Under the pieces are notes generated by a model. It worked only from the letters and a program-made list of their open reading frames with translations. It made no database searches and was not told the origin of the DNA. This document shows, in pieces, positions 33,351-44,478 of a stretch of DNA of 64,000 bases. Origin of the DNA: Armigeres subalbatus (lineage: Eukaryota > Arthropoda > Insecta > Diptera > Culicidae); the NCBI RefSeq assembly GCF_024139115.2, contig NC_085140.1, positions 414,172,283 to 414,236,282 of the forward strand. The letters are read 5' to 3'. Position 1 is the first letter of the stretch; each line of letters opens with the position of its first letter. The position numbers and the translations under genes were made by a program.

Positions 33351-36116
33351 CTATTTTATACTAAGGGTACAAGGAGTTAATCGTTGCAATAGAAGATTGC
33401 AACGATTTTTGTCTAAAATTGAAATTATTTTGTTGGACATTTGTTGCAATGTCTCAATATTAGAAATTCTATGAAGTTCATTGGTACTATACCACGGAGG
33501 CAACTTCAGAATCATTTTCAAAATTTTATTTTGAATCCTCTGGAGTGCCTTCTTTCTGGTATTGCAGCAACTAGCCCATATTGGCACAGCATACAACATG
33601 GCAGGTCTAAAAATTTGTTTGTAAATCAAAAGTTTGTTCTTAAGACAAAGTTTTGATTTTCTGTTTATAAGTGGATATAGACACTTAATATATTTGTTAC
33701 ATTTGGCTTGAAGGCCTCCAATGTGATTTTTAAAAGTTAATTTTTGATCTAGCAGAAGTCCTAAATATTTAGCTTCGCTAGACCAATTAATTGGAACCCC
33801 ATTCATAGTGACAATATGTCTGCTAGAAGGTTTCAAATAAGAAGCTCTCGGCTTATGTGGGAAAATTATAAGCTGAGTTTTGGAAGCAGTTTGGGAAATT
33901 TTCCATTTTTGCAAGTAAGTGGAGAAAATATCCAAACTTTTGCAACCTACTACAAATGACACGAAGGCTACGCCCTTTGGCTGAAAGGCCCGTGTCATCT
34001 GCAAACAAAGATTTTTGACACCCTGGTGGTAAATCAGGTAAGTCAGAAGTAAAAATGTTATACAATATGGGCCCCAGTATGCTGCCTTGGGGGACACCAG
34101 CCCTTACAGGTAATCTATCAGATTTAGTATTCTGATAATTTACCTGCAGCGAGCGATCTGATAAATAATTTTGGATCAGTTTAATGATGTACAGAGGAAA
34201 ATTAAAATTCATCAATTTTACAATCAAACCTTCATGCCAAACACTGTCAAATGCTTTCTCTATATCAAGAAGAGCAACTCCAGTCGAATATCCTTCAGAT
34301 TTGTTGAGCCGAATTAAGTTCGTAACTCTTAATAACTGATGAGTGGTTGAATGCCCATGGCGAAAACCAAATTGCTCATCAGCAAAAATAGAATTGTCAT
34401 TAATATGAACCATCATTCTATTTAAAATAATCTTTTCAAGCAGTTTGCTTATTGAAGAAAGCAAACTGATTGGGCGATAACTAGAAGCCTCAGCTGGATT
34501 TTTGTCCGGCTTCAAAATTGGAACAACTTTGGCGTTTTTCCATTTATCTGGAAAGTATGCCAATTGAAAACATTTGTTAAATAAATTAACCAAAAGGATA
34601 AAGAGCTCTCAGGAAGTTTTTTGATAAGTATGTAGAAAATACCATCATCACCCGGGGCTTTCATATTTTTAAATTTTCTAGTAATAGATCTCACTTCATC
34701 CAAATTAGTTCCCAACGAAGGGTCAAAAACATTATCTTGGTTGAGAATGTCTTCGAAGCTTCGTGTAACCTGATCCTCAATTGGACTAGTGAGACCTAGA
34801 CTAAAATTATGGGCACTCTCGAACTGCTGAGCAAGTTTTTGAGCCTTTTCGCCATTTGTTAATAAAATTTTATTTCCCTCTTTAAGCGCTGGAATTGGCT
34901 TTTGAGGTTTTTTAAGAATTTTTGTTAATTTCAAAAAGGGTTTCGAACTGGGATCCAACTTCGAGACATTATTCTCAAAGTTGGTATTTCTCAGAATAGC
35001 GAAACGTTTTTTAATTTCATTTTGCAAATCTCGCCAAATAACTTTCAACGCGGGATCGCGAGTTCTTTGGTATTGCCTTCTTCTCACATTTTTAAGACGG
35101 ATCAGTAGCTGAAGATCGTCGTCAATAATAATGGAGTTGAATTTAACCTCACATTTCGGAATTGCAATGCCTCTGGCTTCGACAATTAAATTTGTCAAAG
35201 ATACGAGAGCATTATCAATATCACTTTTGGTATCGAGAGGAATATCAACATCAAAATTCCTATCGATATAGGTTTTATATAAATCCCAATCAGCTCTATG
35301 ATAATTAAAAGTAGAGCTGTTTGGATTATAAATGGCTTCCTGTGAGATTTCAAATGTCACAGGAAGATGATCAGAGTCAAAGTCAGCATGAGTTACCAAT
35401 TGGCCACACAGCTGACTTGAATCCGTTAAAACTAAATCAATTGTAGAAGGATTTCGACTGGAAGAAAAACAAGTTGGTCCATTGGGATATTGAATAGTAT
35501 AATATCCCGCAGAACAATCTTCAAATAAAATTTTACCATTGGAATTGCTTTGAGCATTATTCCATGAACGGTGTTTGGCATTGAAGTCACCAATTACGAA
35601 GAATTTTGATTTGTTGCGAGTCAGAATTTGAAGATCAGCTTTCAACAAATTCTTTTGCTGCCCATTGCATTGAAAAGGCAAGTAGGCTGCAATGAAGGAA
35701 AATTGTCCAAAATTTGTTTCAACAGAAACTCCCAAGGTTTCAAAAACTTTGGTTTCAAACGAAGAAAATAATTTATGTTTGATACGTCTATTAATGACAA
35801 TGGCGACCCCACCACAGGCGCTGTCAAGACGATCATTTCTGTAGATAAAATAGTTTGGATCTCTTTTAATGGAGAGTCCTGGTTTTAAATACGTTTCAGT
35901 TATAATGGCAATATGCACATTATGAACTGAAAGGAAGTTGAATAATTCATCTTCCTTACCCTTTAGAGAGCGGGCATTCCAATTTAGAACTTTCACACAA
36001 TTATTTGGATCCATTGAAACGGAGTCCGATAACAATTTTTGTGTGTACTTTATACCAACCTGAACAGCTTCAGGAATTGTATTTGCTTTGAACATTGCAT
36101 CAATCATGTGATGCAA
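33351..36116 (-). pseudogene. LINE ORF2: APE endonuclease plus reverse transcriptase, frameshifted
   Basis: The endonuclease part (36116-34512) has NWNARS (residues 45-50), ETYL (74-77), GDFNAKH (176-182) and SDHLPV (248-253), all in the order of APE-type LINE nucleases that nick the target. The RT part starts in another frame at 34593. It has PISLLSSISKLLEK, LLDIEKAFD (108-116), AGVPQGSILGP (165-175) and the catalytic FADD (197-200). The thumb and tail (34097-33351) are in a third frame with YLGLLLDQ and IFRPAMLYAVPIWA. There are at least two frameshifts, near 34600 and near 33950, so no working polyprotein can be made, although the catalytic residues themselves are kept. Confidence 0.92.
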
Positions 36117-36147
36117 TTGTTCAGTTAAAAATCAAAATCGGAAGCAG

Positions 36148-37406
36148 TCATACTACCTGAATCGGCAACATGACCGTTATTTTCCGTTGGGACATGGGTA
36201 TAAACCTCATTTTGAGAAGAGAAATTTTGTCTACCAGCAGCGATGTTTGCATACGTAGGTACATTGAAAAATTGGAATTTACTGAAGTGCTTGCTACCCG
36301 TTGACGAGCGGCAAAATTTGTTTGTGAATTGTGGTGGGTATGAATTGCTCGACCGGTAATCGGTTTCGAAATTTGAGCGTTTGAAAAATTTCTACCCGTC
36401 GAATCTGGGATCCGATTGGAATTTCCGTCATCAATTTTGCACGGGAATTCAAAACTTTTGCGTGAAGGGCATTCCCAGAAATTGGATTTATGATGGCCCC
36501 CACAGTTTGCGCACTTAAATTGATTGGAATCTTCTCTCACAGGACATGCGTCCTTGGCGTGAGAGGGTCCACCACAAATCATGCATTTAGCATCCATGTG
36601 ACAATGTTTGGTTCCATGACCCCACTTTTGGCACTTACGGCACTGGGTAGGGTTTTGAAATTTCCCCCAGGCCTGCGGAAATGTTCCCATGTAACACGGA
36701 CATGAGACATAATACAGGCCTTCTCCAAACTTTTATATTATTTAGTTCACTTTTGTTAAAATGAACTAAATAAAATTCTTGAGAAATGCCCTCTGGGAAG
36801 TACCAGAATGGGATTTCTTTTTCATCTTAATTACTTGGGCTGGTGAAAATCCAAGTAATTGAGAAATTTCAATTTAATCTCATCCAGTGATTTATCATCA
36901 CTGGGGAGACCTTTCAAGACGACTTTGAACAATCGCTCAGTTTTGTCGTCGTATGTGAAGAATTTATGGCGCTTCTCAGTTAAATAGTGAAGTAGACGTT
37001 TGCGATCGTCAAAGGATCCCGGCAAAACGCGGCAGTCACCCTTCCTAGCAATCTGAAATGAAACCTTGATCCCCTGAAGGTTACTCAAAATCTCATTCCG
37101 GAAGCCAGAAAACTCGGCAACAGATACCACAATTGATGGAATCCTTTGCTTTTTCGCATGAATCGAATCACCTGGGCTAGAGGTAGATTCGATTTGCTCA
37201 GTTTCATCATTAATCAAATCGAACTGATTGCTCAGTTCGATTGGAGAAGAATTATTTCCGATATTAGAGTTAGAAGGAATATCTGAATTCTCCAGCTTCC
37301 TTCTATTTTTTCCGCGCTTGGGCAGGACGGTCTTGAAACCTTGTTTCTTTGAAGGAAGTGGAGAATTCAGAGACTCTCCCTTCCTCTTGTTTTTGTTAAT
37401 ACTCAT
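36148..37406 (-). pseudogene. LINE ORF1: Gag-like RNA-binding protein with three zinc knuckles, frameshifted
   Basis: The N-terminal part (37406-36831, 191 codons) begins MSINKNKRKGES and has a basic low-complexity start, then a globular part with CRVLPGSFDDRKRLL and FKVVLKGLPSDD, typical of Jockey ORF1. After stops and at least two frame changes in 36830-36700, the C-terminal part (36690-36148) carries three CCHC-type knuckles: C17-C20-H25-C30, C36-C39-H44-C49 and C60-C63-H67-C74. The protein normally coats the element RNA. Here it is broken between the two parts. Confidence 0.9.
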
Positions 37407-38633
37407 TGCTGAGCGTGGAGACGTGACCTTCTAAGAGGTTTTTCCCAGAACGGTGTCCCTGCAGGATTACCACCGCTTGTCGGAATTTTACTTCCGCAAA
37501 CGGGTCCAACGTAAAACGAAGGCACGGGTCCTTGCAAAGATCGTAACGGGATCAGTGGGTACAAATAGCGCTAAGAAGCACCGTTGAAATTAAAATAGCT
37601 TCGGGTAGTATTAAAAACTTCCTTCCGCAAAGAGAGAAAGAACCGCACAGCACGAAAGCACGATGCGGTCTGACCTTTCAATCCTTGATTTCTAAAAGCA
37701 AACTGAAACGGATTTCAAAAGACACATAAATACCACTAATTGCAGCTTACCCACGTTGAATTTGAGAGGTAGTATTGAAGAAAATATTTCATTACTCACA
37801 GACACGTCAAATGTCAAAAAAGCGTTCTACCTTGAAAGAGAAGAGGAAGGAAATTGTATGAAATTATTAGATTCCTAATGTTGTATATTGCAGTTAAATG
37901 CTACCGCTTGGTTTCAAATACTAATTTTGGTAACCCTGGTCAATCTCGGAGCAGAAACTTCGGATGGTACACACAACCGGGGGATGCCAGATTTCCATAA
38001 ATTTGTATAGAAACCTTAACTTACAGATTTATATTAATCGAGAAATATGAATGCTGTATCATAGTTGTCTTTGAACGGATTTAATTGGCTATTTAAAGAT
38101 CAATATAGCAAAACTCGAAGTGTCCGGAAATTCGAAGCAAAAGTGTCCGGAATTTGAAGCATCCCTTATACTGTGTCCGGATTTCGAAGCAAGCGATGTT
38201 CAATGTTTTCGATTATATTAGCTATTTCGTGCATACAAAATGTCATTTTCAGTACACTACAGCAAATTTGATAAGTTAATCTTGAGAGTGTGTGTTATCA
38301 CTCAGTGTCAAGTACTTAATTCCGTTTGTAATATTGAACTGAAAATTTAGCAGTGCTTAGGTGTCCGGACTTCGAGTCGAAACGGTAGGCGAAAATGCGC
38401 GTTCTGAATTACCCATGCAAAATGCCCATACGAATCTTAATTTTTTTCACGATTTACTCAACCTTACTCGTGATTTTTGCATGAACAAATATCATATGAA
38501 CCCGTCGGAAAGGTTAACAAACATATCTGTGAAGGAATGAAGAAAATCCATCCAGCCGTTTTCTAGTCATGTTACAAACACAGACCATTTCATTTTTATT
38601 TATATGAGATATAAGATAAGATATAATACTAGT

Positions 38634-38889
38634 CGACCTGGCACACGTTGTCCTGCATAGCAGGCGAAAAAACCGTGTTGTGAACTGCTCATGCGAAATT
38701 TCCATATAAATCTAAATTTTAGTTTTCACGATTCACTCTCTAATTATTTTTAGACTAAAGAAATATCATATAAACCTGTCGGGAACGATAACGGACATAT
38801 CTGCTGAAGGAATCATGAAAATCCATCCAGCCGTTTTCAAGTTATGCGGATACAAACACAGACCATTTCATTTTTATTATATAGAAGAT
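38634..38889 (+). mobile_element. Short SINE-like/LINE-tail repeat, copy 2
   Basis: Uninterrupted copy next to copy 1. It begins GTCGACCTGGCACACGTTGT, contains GCAGGCGAAAAAACCGTG and AATATCATATAAACC, and ends CACAGACCATTTCATTTTTA and TTATATAGAAGATT. Comparison with copy 1 gives the empty site for the TA insertion at 32249. Confidence 0.75.
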
Positions 38890-40409
38890 TAAACGGTTAT
38901 AAAAATAAATTGAACAACGTAAGAAATACAGAACTTGAATAAGCCGCCTGATATACGAATGCAAAAATGGTAACTCGGCTTAGAAACCTAGCAGTTAACA
39001 ACTGAGGAAGCGCTTAATGAACACCAACCCCCTCCTGATGAAATATTTTTTTCTTAAAATATGACAAATGGTAGGAAAACTAAAAAAAAGTGACTGAATA
39101 TTATCTTCTATTATAATTTGATTTTTTGGGTTATTGCGCGTTGTCATAATTAATATGTCGTTCGGAATGCTCTTCCCTTTCTTTCCGCATATAATTTTGC
39201 TTAGCACACGACTGCTGTGCAGATTTTGCCGAGCTTTGGATAAATAGAAAAATGAAACATATCCCCTCAATTCCACAAAAAAGTATGTCAGCGTTGCGTT
39301 TTGAATCCTATTTATGAAATGCTTCATCTGTATACATATTCAAAGGACGAGTATCATCAATAGCATTGTTGCGGTGTGCTTCGTGGAATGGACATTAATG
39401 GTATTTATGTTGCTTTTGAAATCTATATCCTCAATGCTATCAGAATTCATGACAGGATGTACTGCTCGGTTCCAATCCTAAACAAGCTCTACAAAAGTAT
39501 GATTACTAGTTCCGGCCGGTTAGATTTTGGAGAATTATTTTCGAAAAACTGGTAATGTGGTAGGGGAAGAGGCCTCGTCCCCCGAGGCAAAAACGATTTT
39601 TGGGAATTCACTTATATTTACCATGTTTGAGATAGCATTAACAAAACTAGACCTAAAACTATGTAGGTTATGCAAAGAAAGTGTCAAAATAATAGAAAGG
39701 AACGAAACATCTAACAGTCCTAGTGGAACTAACCTATAATGTACTACGCGTCTCCACGCACTGTCCATACCAAAATGCTGATTCGTCGACGCGTGGTGCG
39801 TTGTTTCCTGAAAGCTGCCGGCTAAAAGGCATTTGGCCTCATGAATTTTCCGGCAACGAAATATCATTACTTTTTGAAATGTGAATATTATCAATATGAT
39901 TGAGATTTTTCCTAATTTTCTATATTGTTTAACTGTTGCACTCCCATGAAAATCGTTCTAGCTAAGGCATAAAAGCAGTCTATGCTTAGCTAGGGCATAT
40001 TGCCCTTTCTTCTCCCACCTGTGTTTTGGCCATACCTTGAAGGTTTCGTATTTGATCTCAGCTTTTCGAAAGCATCATGTAAATAAATTAAATCAACTAG
40101 AAAGCGGGTTCCACTGCAGTCTGCTGACTGTGTCTCATTGAGTACCCAGGTAACCTGCTTACTGGTTAAATAAAGCATTTAAGTGACATTATATGCGCCT
40201 TTACGGCAAAACATTAACTGCCTATAAGCTCAATCGCCTTTAATGCTATTTTATTGCAGGTTTTGGCCCAATAAAATGCTTTATCCTACTTTATTGATAA
40301 AGTAGAACTTTGGTTGAGTGGCGTTTATTCAGCATTCGCGATGCTGAATAAATGCTTAGTTTTTTCTCAATGGCATTTTTTTTAAATTCTATTTGTACTT
40401 TTTTCATAT
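38890..40409. other. No gene; SINE tail scrap at 38941-39030
   Basis: At 38941-39030 the plus strand matches the 3' half of the 17251 SINE (GATATACGAATGCAAAAATG, GGCTTAGAAACCTAGCAGTT). The rest is unassigned. A 119-codon minus frame (39894-39535) and a 70-codon plus frame (39527-39739) overlap without any domain known to me. Confidence 0.5.
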
Positions 40410-40602
40410 TAGGGGGAATGACGGCTTTGGCAGGTTTTGTTCTATTATTGTCAGGGTTTTTTTTATGACTGATTATGCTCAAATTTGACCTAGCATTCTT
40501 TGCATATCAAAGAATATTGTGACCAAATTTCATAAAATTTGGTCTACAAAAACCCGCCTGACAATAATAGAACAAAACCTGTCAAAGCCGTCTTTTCCCC
40601 TA
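40410..40602. mobile_element. TA-flanked MITE, 189 bp
   Basis: Element 40412-40600 with TA at 40410-40411 and 40601-40602. The ends GGGGGAATGACGGCTTTGGC and, inverted, GGGGAAAAGACGGCTTTGAC are followed by AGGTTTTGTTCTATTATTGT in both arms. A second internal inversion surrounds AAATTTCATAAAATTT. It folds into one long hairpin. Confidence 0.9.
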
Positions 40603-40654
40603 TATTATTATTGTATTTCATTATTCAAATTCAAATGGAACACAATTTTTTACT

Positions 40655-40745
40655 CTCCTCGAGCTGGATTCGAACTCGCGCTCTTGCCACCCGACGCTGT
40701 AGTTGTCATCGCCCTTTACAGCTGGCCCATAAGAGAGAGATGGTA
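40655..40745 (-). mobile_element. tRNA-derived sequence (SINE head or tRNA relic)
   Basis: On the minus strand, GGCCAGCTGTAAAGGGCGAT could be an A-box region and GAGTTCGAATCCAGC is a good B box about 45 bp downstream. The cloverleaf is not complete enough for a functional tRNA and no anticodon arm is convincing. It is most likely the head of an old SINE. Confidence 0.45.
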
Positions 40746-41092
40746 ATGGGAATAATTTTGCCCAACATAAACATTACGCCCCTTCAGTAACATTGAAACT
40801 TAATTGAACTCATCTCAGAATCCAATCATCACAAACGTCATACCCAGATGCAAAGAAACAGCCACAGTAGTGCCATTTTAAAGCATCCATCGAACATAGT
40901 ACAATGGAATAATAAAATGTAGCTTCTTCTTCTTCTTCATTGGCATTACATCCCCACACTGGGACATTGCCGCCTCGCAGCTTAGTGTTCATTAAGCACT
41001 TCCACAGTGATTAATTATTTTAGAGCGTCTTAGGGGAAATGCTACCAGGTTAAAAGACTATTATTCTTCCACTATTAACTTTTTTATGTATC

Positions 41093-41145
41093 AACAAGCA
41101 GATACGTATTTCGTTTCCTACTTGGAAACTTCTTCAGTGTTTGTT
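41093..41145 (-). ncRNA. Hammerhead ribozyme (type I), copy D
   Basis: Identical in sequence to copy E (44479-44531) but on the minus strand in the opposite arm. Core CTGAAGA, stem II GTTTCC/GGAAAC, core GAAA, stem III ATACGTAT, and stem I AACAAACA/TGCTTGTT with one mismatch. It lies 3' of the endonuclease remnant in this arm. Predicted cleavage follows the C of GTATC at 41101. Confidence 0.85.
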
Positions 41146-41214
41146 ATCGACTGAAGAAAAACATTGCTCATTAACTTTAAATATGGTGTGTAGGTAGAAC
41201 TGTAGGTAAAATTA

Positions 41215-41530
41215 GGGCATGTCGCTTGTACCGATTCGTCGTCGTCCGTGGGTAGTAATCTAAACAGCCAGGTATATCCGTTTCCTTGATCTTTGTTAAG
41301 TAAGTTTATTTGTTTTTGTTTGTAAATTTCTAAGCTTTCCGCTACGTCAAGTTTCCAAGTTTTGTATTTGTCTGAGAAGTGATATGTTGTCTTTGGTTAA
41401 TTGATGATCTTCGTTAAATATATGTTCAGCTACTTTAGATTTGAAATGATAATGTATACCTTTTTCAGTGCCTTTGTTTGCTTTAGTTACTTCTGACCAA
41501 ATGTTCTTTGAACCTCGTGTCTAAATGTTA
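41215..41530 (-). pseudogene. Penelope GIY-YIG endonuclease C-terminus, arm 1
   Basis: Minus-strand translation gives KNIWSEVTKANKGTEK, then HFKSKVAEHIFNEDHQL, typical of the S-x-L/V-AEH...H block of Penelope-type GIY-YIG nucleases. A 2-bp deletion next to QIQN shifts the frame, after which DVAESLEIYKQKQINLLNKD and TWLFRLLP follow. The N-terminal GIY-YIG motif and the RT are absent. The partner arm is intact where this arm is broken and vice versa, so the lesions arose separately. Confidence 0.7.
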
Positions 41531-41699
41531 GAAAATTGTATCGAATTAGTTTTGTCAGTAGGGCAGGAACAACCAACTGAAGACACTACTTGAAGCGTCA
41601 AAAGACTTTGTGCTTCAAGTAGTGAAAATCTGGAGTTTATAAAATATCCTGCTACAGTGTGACAAACTAATTCGATACCAATTTTTCTAAATGAACACT

Positions 41700-42010
41700 A
41701 GACACGAGGTTTAAAGAACATTTGGTCAGAAGTAACTAAAGCAAACAAAGACACTGAAAAAGGTATACATTATCATTTCAAATCTAAAGTGAACATATAT
41801 TAAACGAAGATCATCAATTAACCAAAGACAATATATCACTTCTCAGACAAATACAAAATCCTTGGAAACTTGACGTAGCGGAAAGCTTAGAAATTTACAA
41901 AACAAAACAAATAAACTTACTTAACAAAGATCAAGGAAACGGATATACCTGGCTGTTTAGATTACTACCCACGGGACGACGACGAATCGGTACAAGCGAC
42001 ATGTCCCTAA
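41700..42010 (+). pseudogene. Penelope GIY-YIG endonuclease C-terminus, arm 2
   Basis: Plus-strand counterpart of 41215-41530. A 4-bp deletion between KSK and EH shifts the frame near 41790. Beyond it the frame reads EHILNEDHQLTKDNISLL and then NPWKLDVAESLEIYKTKQ and INLLNKDQGNGYTWLFRLLP. The reading then runs into the inserted element at 42016. No active enzyme is possible. Confidence 0.7.
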
Positions 42011-43373
42011 TTTTGACGTAGGACTACGTCTGTGTTTTCTATATTGGGGTACACTTTACGATTGCAAAAATCGGGGCCGTCACGAAAATATGATAGACTT
42101 TAAACTTTAATATCTAAGCCGTTTCTCGATGGATTTTCAATTTTTTTGGACCATTCGATCAAGGATGAGTCAACGCTTCTTTGTATTTATTTGAAAATAC
42201 TGGTTTTCAACTATTTATTATTGATAATTGATAAACAGTTTAGAAATAGGTCAACCAACCAATCACGTACATGCATCACTAGCACAGACATCAAAAATCA
42301 ATCACTTGCGGGTTTGGATCTAATCCTCAGTTAGAACAAGGTTTCACGCAGAGCAGACGCATCAAAGCGATTGCAGCGGAGCGGACACAACATCACGGAG
42401 GCGCTTGTAACATTTTCAAAGGAAATCCATCGCATTGGTGGTGTGCTCGATGTGTTGCTGCATTCAACCTCAACGAACCAGCATTTCATACGAAGAAAGG
42501 GTTGACCATAAAAATAGCACTGTGGCATTCCCGCACCGCCAGTGCCGATGCTGAAAATTTATTACAAATTGTGGTGTCAGTTAGTTGGAAAATTGGGAGA
42601 AGAAAAATTGGTTCTTCTCAGGACCAACATTTTATAAAAAGAAAGAGTTGATTGCGAAAATGGACTGTTTCGGGCATCGGGTTTGGCGTGGTAGCTTGGT
42701 TGCTGTTAGTGATTCCATCCATTAAAATTTACTGCATCATCTCCCTCCGACGCGCTATCAAATTCGCTATTTAAGATTGAGTTTTCCACTTTGAAGAAAG
42801 TTTTTTTCGAATAGTCGGATCAACCTTCTTTTGTATAAAATGGTGGCTTCCCAATCAGGAGAGAATAACAAATTTATATCATATTGTATTACTGATTTCA
42901 ACTGTTTTTCTAACATAGGCTGTAATAAACTTGGCTCAGGATGTTGTTGAAATAACTAAATTTTCTAACAAAAAAATGAAACATAACTTATTCTGTTATA
43001 ATTTTGCTAAGAAAAAATGTGATAATAATTTATCATAACTCGATTATATCAACGGTTGTTATAAATAACTGTTGTTACAATTATGTTATAATCTTGTTTT
43101 GCCTTCCTAGTCGGGTTTTGTATAAAATCAATGAAGAGGCCACCTCAGTGAAAACTATCTACAGCAACCACCCATCGGTGAACGTCGCTCGGACAGACAG
43201 ATGCCGAAAGATAATGTTTTGTAATATGAAGAAACTTCGTCTTGAGTCAAATTTCTGTTGTCATTCCTCGCAACAATACGCATCTTAGATAAACAACAAC
43301 TCATAACCAAATTCAGAATCTTGCGAAAAAATTTCATAGGATTCTTAGAATTTGTCATTCTCCGTTGTCTGCT

Positions 43374-43577
43374 CCCGATCAAAATGGCTCGCGCGCGTCG
43401 GTAAGCAGCTTTCTTATATCTAATGAAGAAATTCCATAAGCCCCGCCCTTTCATTAATCGTTATGAGTGCACATTATATTAACACCCACACAAATCACAA
43501 AGGGGCGGGGCTAACGGGCTTAATTTATTGAATACAAGAAAGCTGCTGTCCGGCGCGCCCGAGCCATTTAGATCGGG
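43374..43577. repeat. 204-bp hairpin (MITE-like) inside the 2.4-kb element
   Basis: CCCGATCAAAATGGCTCGCG at the left and its inverted copy (CGCCCGAGCCATTTAGATCGGG) at the right form the ends. GCAGCTTTCTTATA pairs with TACAAGAAAGCTGC and AGCCCCGCCCTTT with AAAGGGGCGGGGCT. It sits just before the second internal unit (43590). It could be an independent MITE or a structural part of the element. Confidence 0.75.
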
Positions 43578-43666
43578 ATTCCGCGGAAAGAGCGGAATGA
43601 GCGGTTCGACAAAATTTGATGCAGCGGAGCGGACACAGCAGCACGAAGGCGTGGGTAGCATTGGCA

Positions 43667-43976
43667 ATGCTTAATTTTTTTTTCAAAATGGTGGAGGTTT
43701 AGCGAAAAATCATCAAGTGGCGGTCGGACAATTTCATCGCAAGATGCTGACAAGCGTTTGGATGCAGTTAGTTATTGGAAAGACGCATTGGGAAAAGAAA
43801 ATTGGTTCTTCTCAGGACCAGCATTTTATGGAAAGAAAGAGTTAATTTCGAAAATGGATTGTTTCGGTGGCATCGGGTTTAGCGTGGTAGCTTGGTTGCT
43901 GTTAATGATTCCATCCGTTCAAATTAATTACATCATCTCCCTCCGCCGCGCTATCAAATTTGCTAGTTACGATTGA
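43667..43976 (+). CDS. Orphan reading frame with a hydrophobic segment, duplicated in the element
   Basis: The frame is open from about 43667 to a stop at 43974-43976; the first ATG is at 43758 (DAVSYWKDALGKENWFFSGP onward, 72 codons). It contains a probable membrane segment, GFSVVAWLLLMIPSV, and ends in a basic tail, SLRRAIKFASYD. The diverged unit at 42545-42775 encodes the same stretch (VVAWLLLVIPS, SLRRAIKFA) but has a stop and frame change upstream. Conservation of the frame near the hydrophobic part hints at coding, but two copies are not enough to show selection. I do not recognise the protein. It could equally be non-coding. Confidence 0.3.
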
Positions 43977-44478
43977 GTTTTGCACTTTGAAGAAAGTTCA
44001 TATCGGATTGTCGGATCAACCTTCTTTTGTATAAATACAAAAATGGCCGAAATAAAGAAGAAATAAGCAAAACCAGAAGTGGCGTGAAACTAAACGCAAA
44101 TATTTTTTTGCAACGTTTGGTTTTCGCCCGAGATGTAAGCGTACGTGGCAAAGTAAGGATTAAGATGTCCCCGACTGAAAGCCAGTCGAGTGGCTTCAGC
44201 GGCCGATGAGTCATGTTAATTCCACGGTTAGAGAATTAAAGTCCATCCAACTGGGAACAACCATTCGACTTCTTGATTCAGTTGGACTCCGAGCAGTTTG
44301 CTCAATGTTAATAAAACGACACAAATTATCATGGCAAATACCATCAATTTCGAATAGCTACGTAGTCCTACGTCACCTTTGCGTACAACCCGATTGGGCT
44401 GCACCTTTGAGTTTTTACCTACAGTTCTACCTACACACCATATTTAAAGTTAATGAGCAATGTTTTTCTTCAGTCGAT

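Larger units (their letters stand above)
33115..37686 (-). mobile_element. Juan/Jockey-type LINE, full length in outline, 13-bp target duplication
   Basis: The LINE is 33128-37673 (4,546 bp, minus) between perfect 13-bp duplications CCTTTCAATCCTT at 33115-33127 and 37674-37686. The poly(A) tail appears as poly(T) at 33128-33140. The order is 5' UTR (37673-37407), ORF1 (37406-36148), ORF2 (36116-33351), a short 3' UTR and the tail. Length and ORF design match the Jockey clade; wording and zinc knuckles suggest a Juan-A-like element of Aedes. The copy is complete at both ends but has several frameshifts. Confidence 0.9.
32249..38387. mobile_element. TA-flanked TIR element (mariner-like), containing a LINE
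   Basis: Element 32251-38385 with TA at 32249-32250 and 38386-38387. The left end CCGTTTTGCTTCGAATTGCC and the inverted right end CCGTTTCGACTCGAAGTCCG are terminal repeats. The CCGGAC(A) motif recurs inside both arms (for example TGTCCGGACTTCGA at 32647-32660 and 38361-38374). Without the 4.5-kb LINE the element would be about 1.6 kb. No transposase frame is visible. Confidence 0.82.
32216..38620 (+). mobile_element. Short SINE-like/LINE-tail repeat, copy 1, split by a 6.1-kb insertion
   Basis: The left piece (32216-32250) reads GTCGTCCCGGCAGACGTTGT then CCTGCATAG. The right piece (38386-38620) continues GGCGAAAATGCG, CCATCCAGCCGTTTTCTAG and CACAGACCATTTCATTTTTA. A second, uninterrupted copy follows in tandem at 38634-38889. 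The wording resembles 3' ends of insect RTE-type elements or SINEs; I do not assign it. Confidence 0.7.
42013..44410. mobile_element. 2.4-kb element with palindromic GACGTAG end and duplicated interior
   Basis: Inserted in arm 2 of the Penelope foldback; the uninterrupted target (CCTAATTTTACCTAC) is predicted from arm 1, giving a T-rich duplication of about 4 bp. It starts GACGTAGGACTACGTCTGTG, itself a near-palindrome, and ends TACGTAGTCCTACGTCACC, then CCCGATTGGGCTGCACC. The interior contains two diverged copies of a ~450-bp unit (42360-42830 and 43590-44040). A short relative lies at 18072-18785. It encodes no recognisable transposase, and I cannot place it in a superfamily. Confidence 0.75.

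Noticed and set aside
40655..40745. Functional tRNA gene
   Set aside because: A and B boxes are plausible but acceptor and anticodon stems do not form; better seen as a SINE head.
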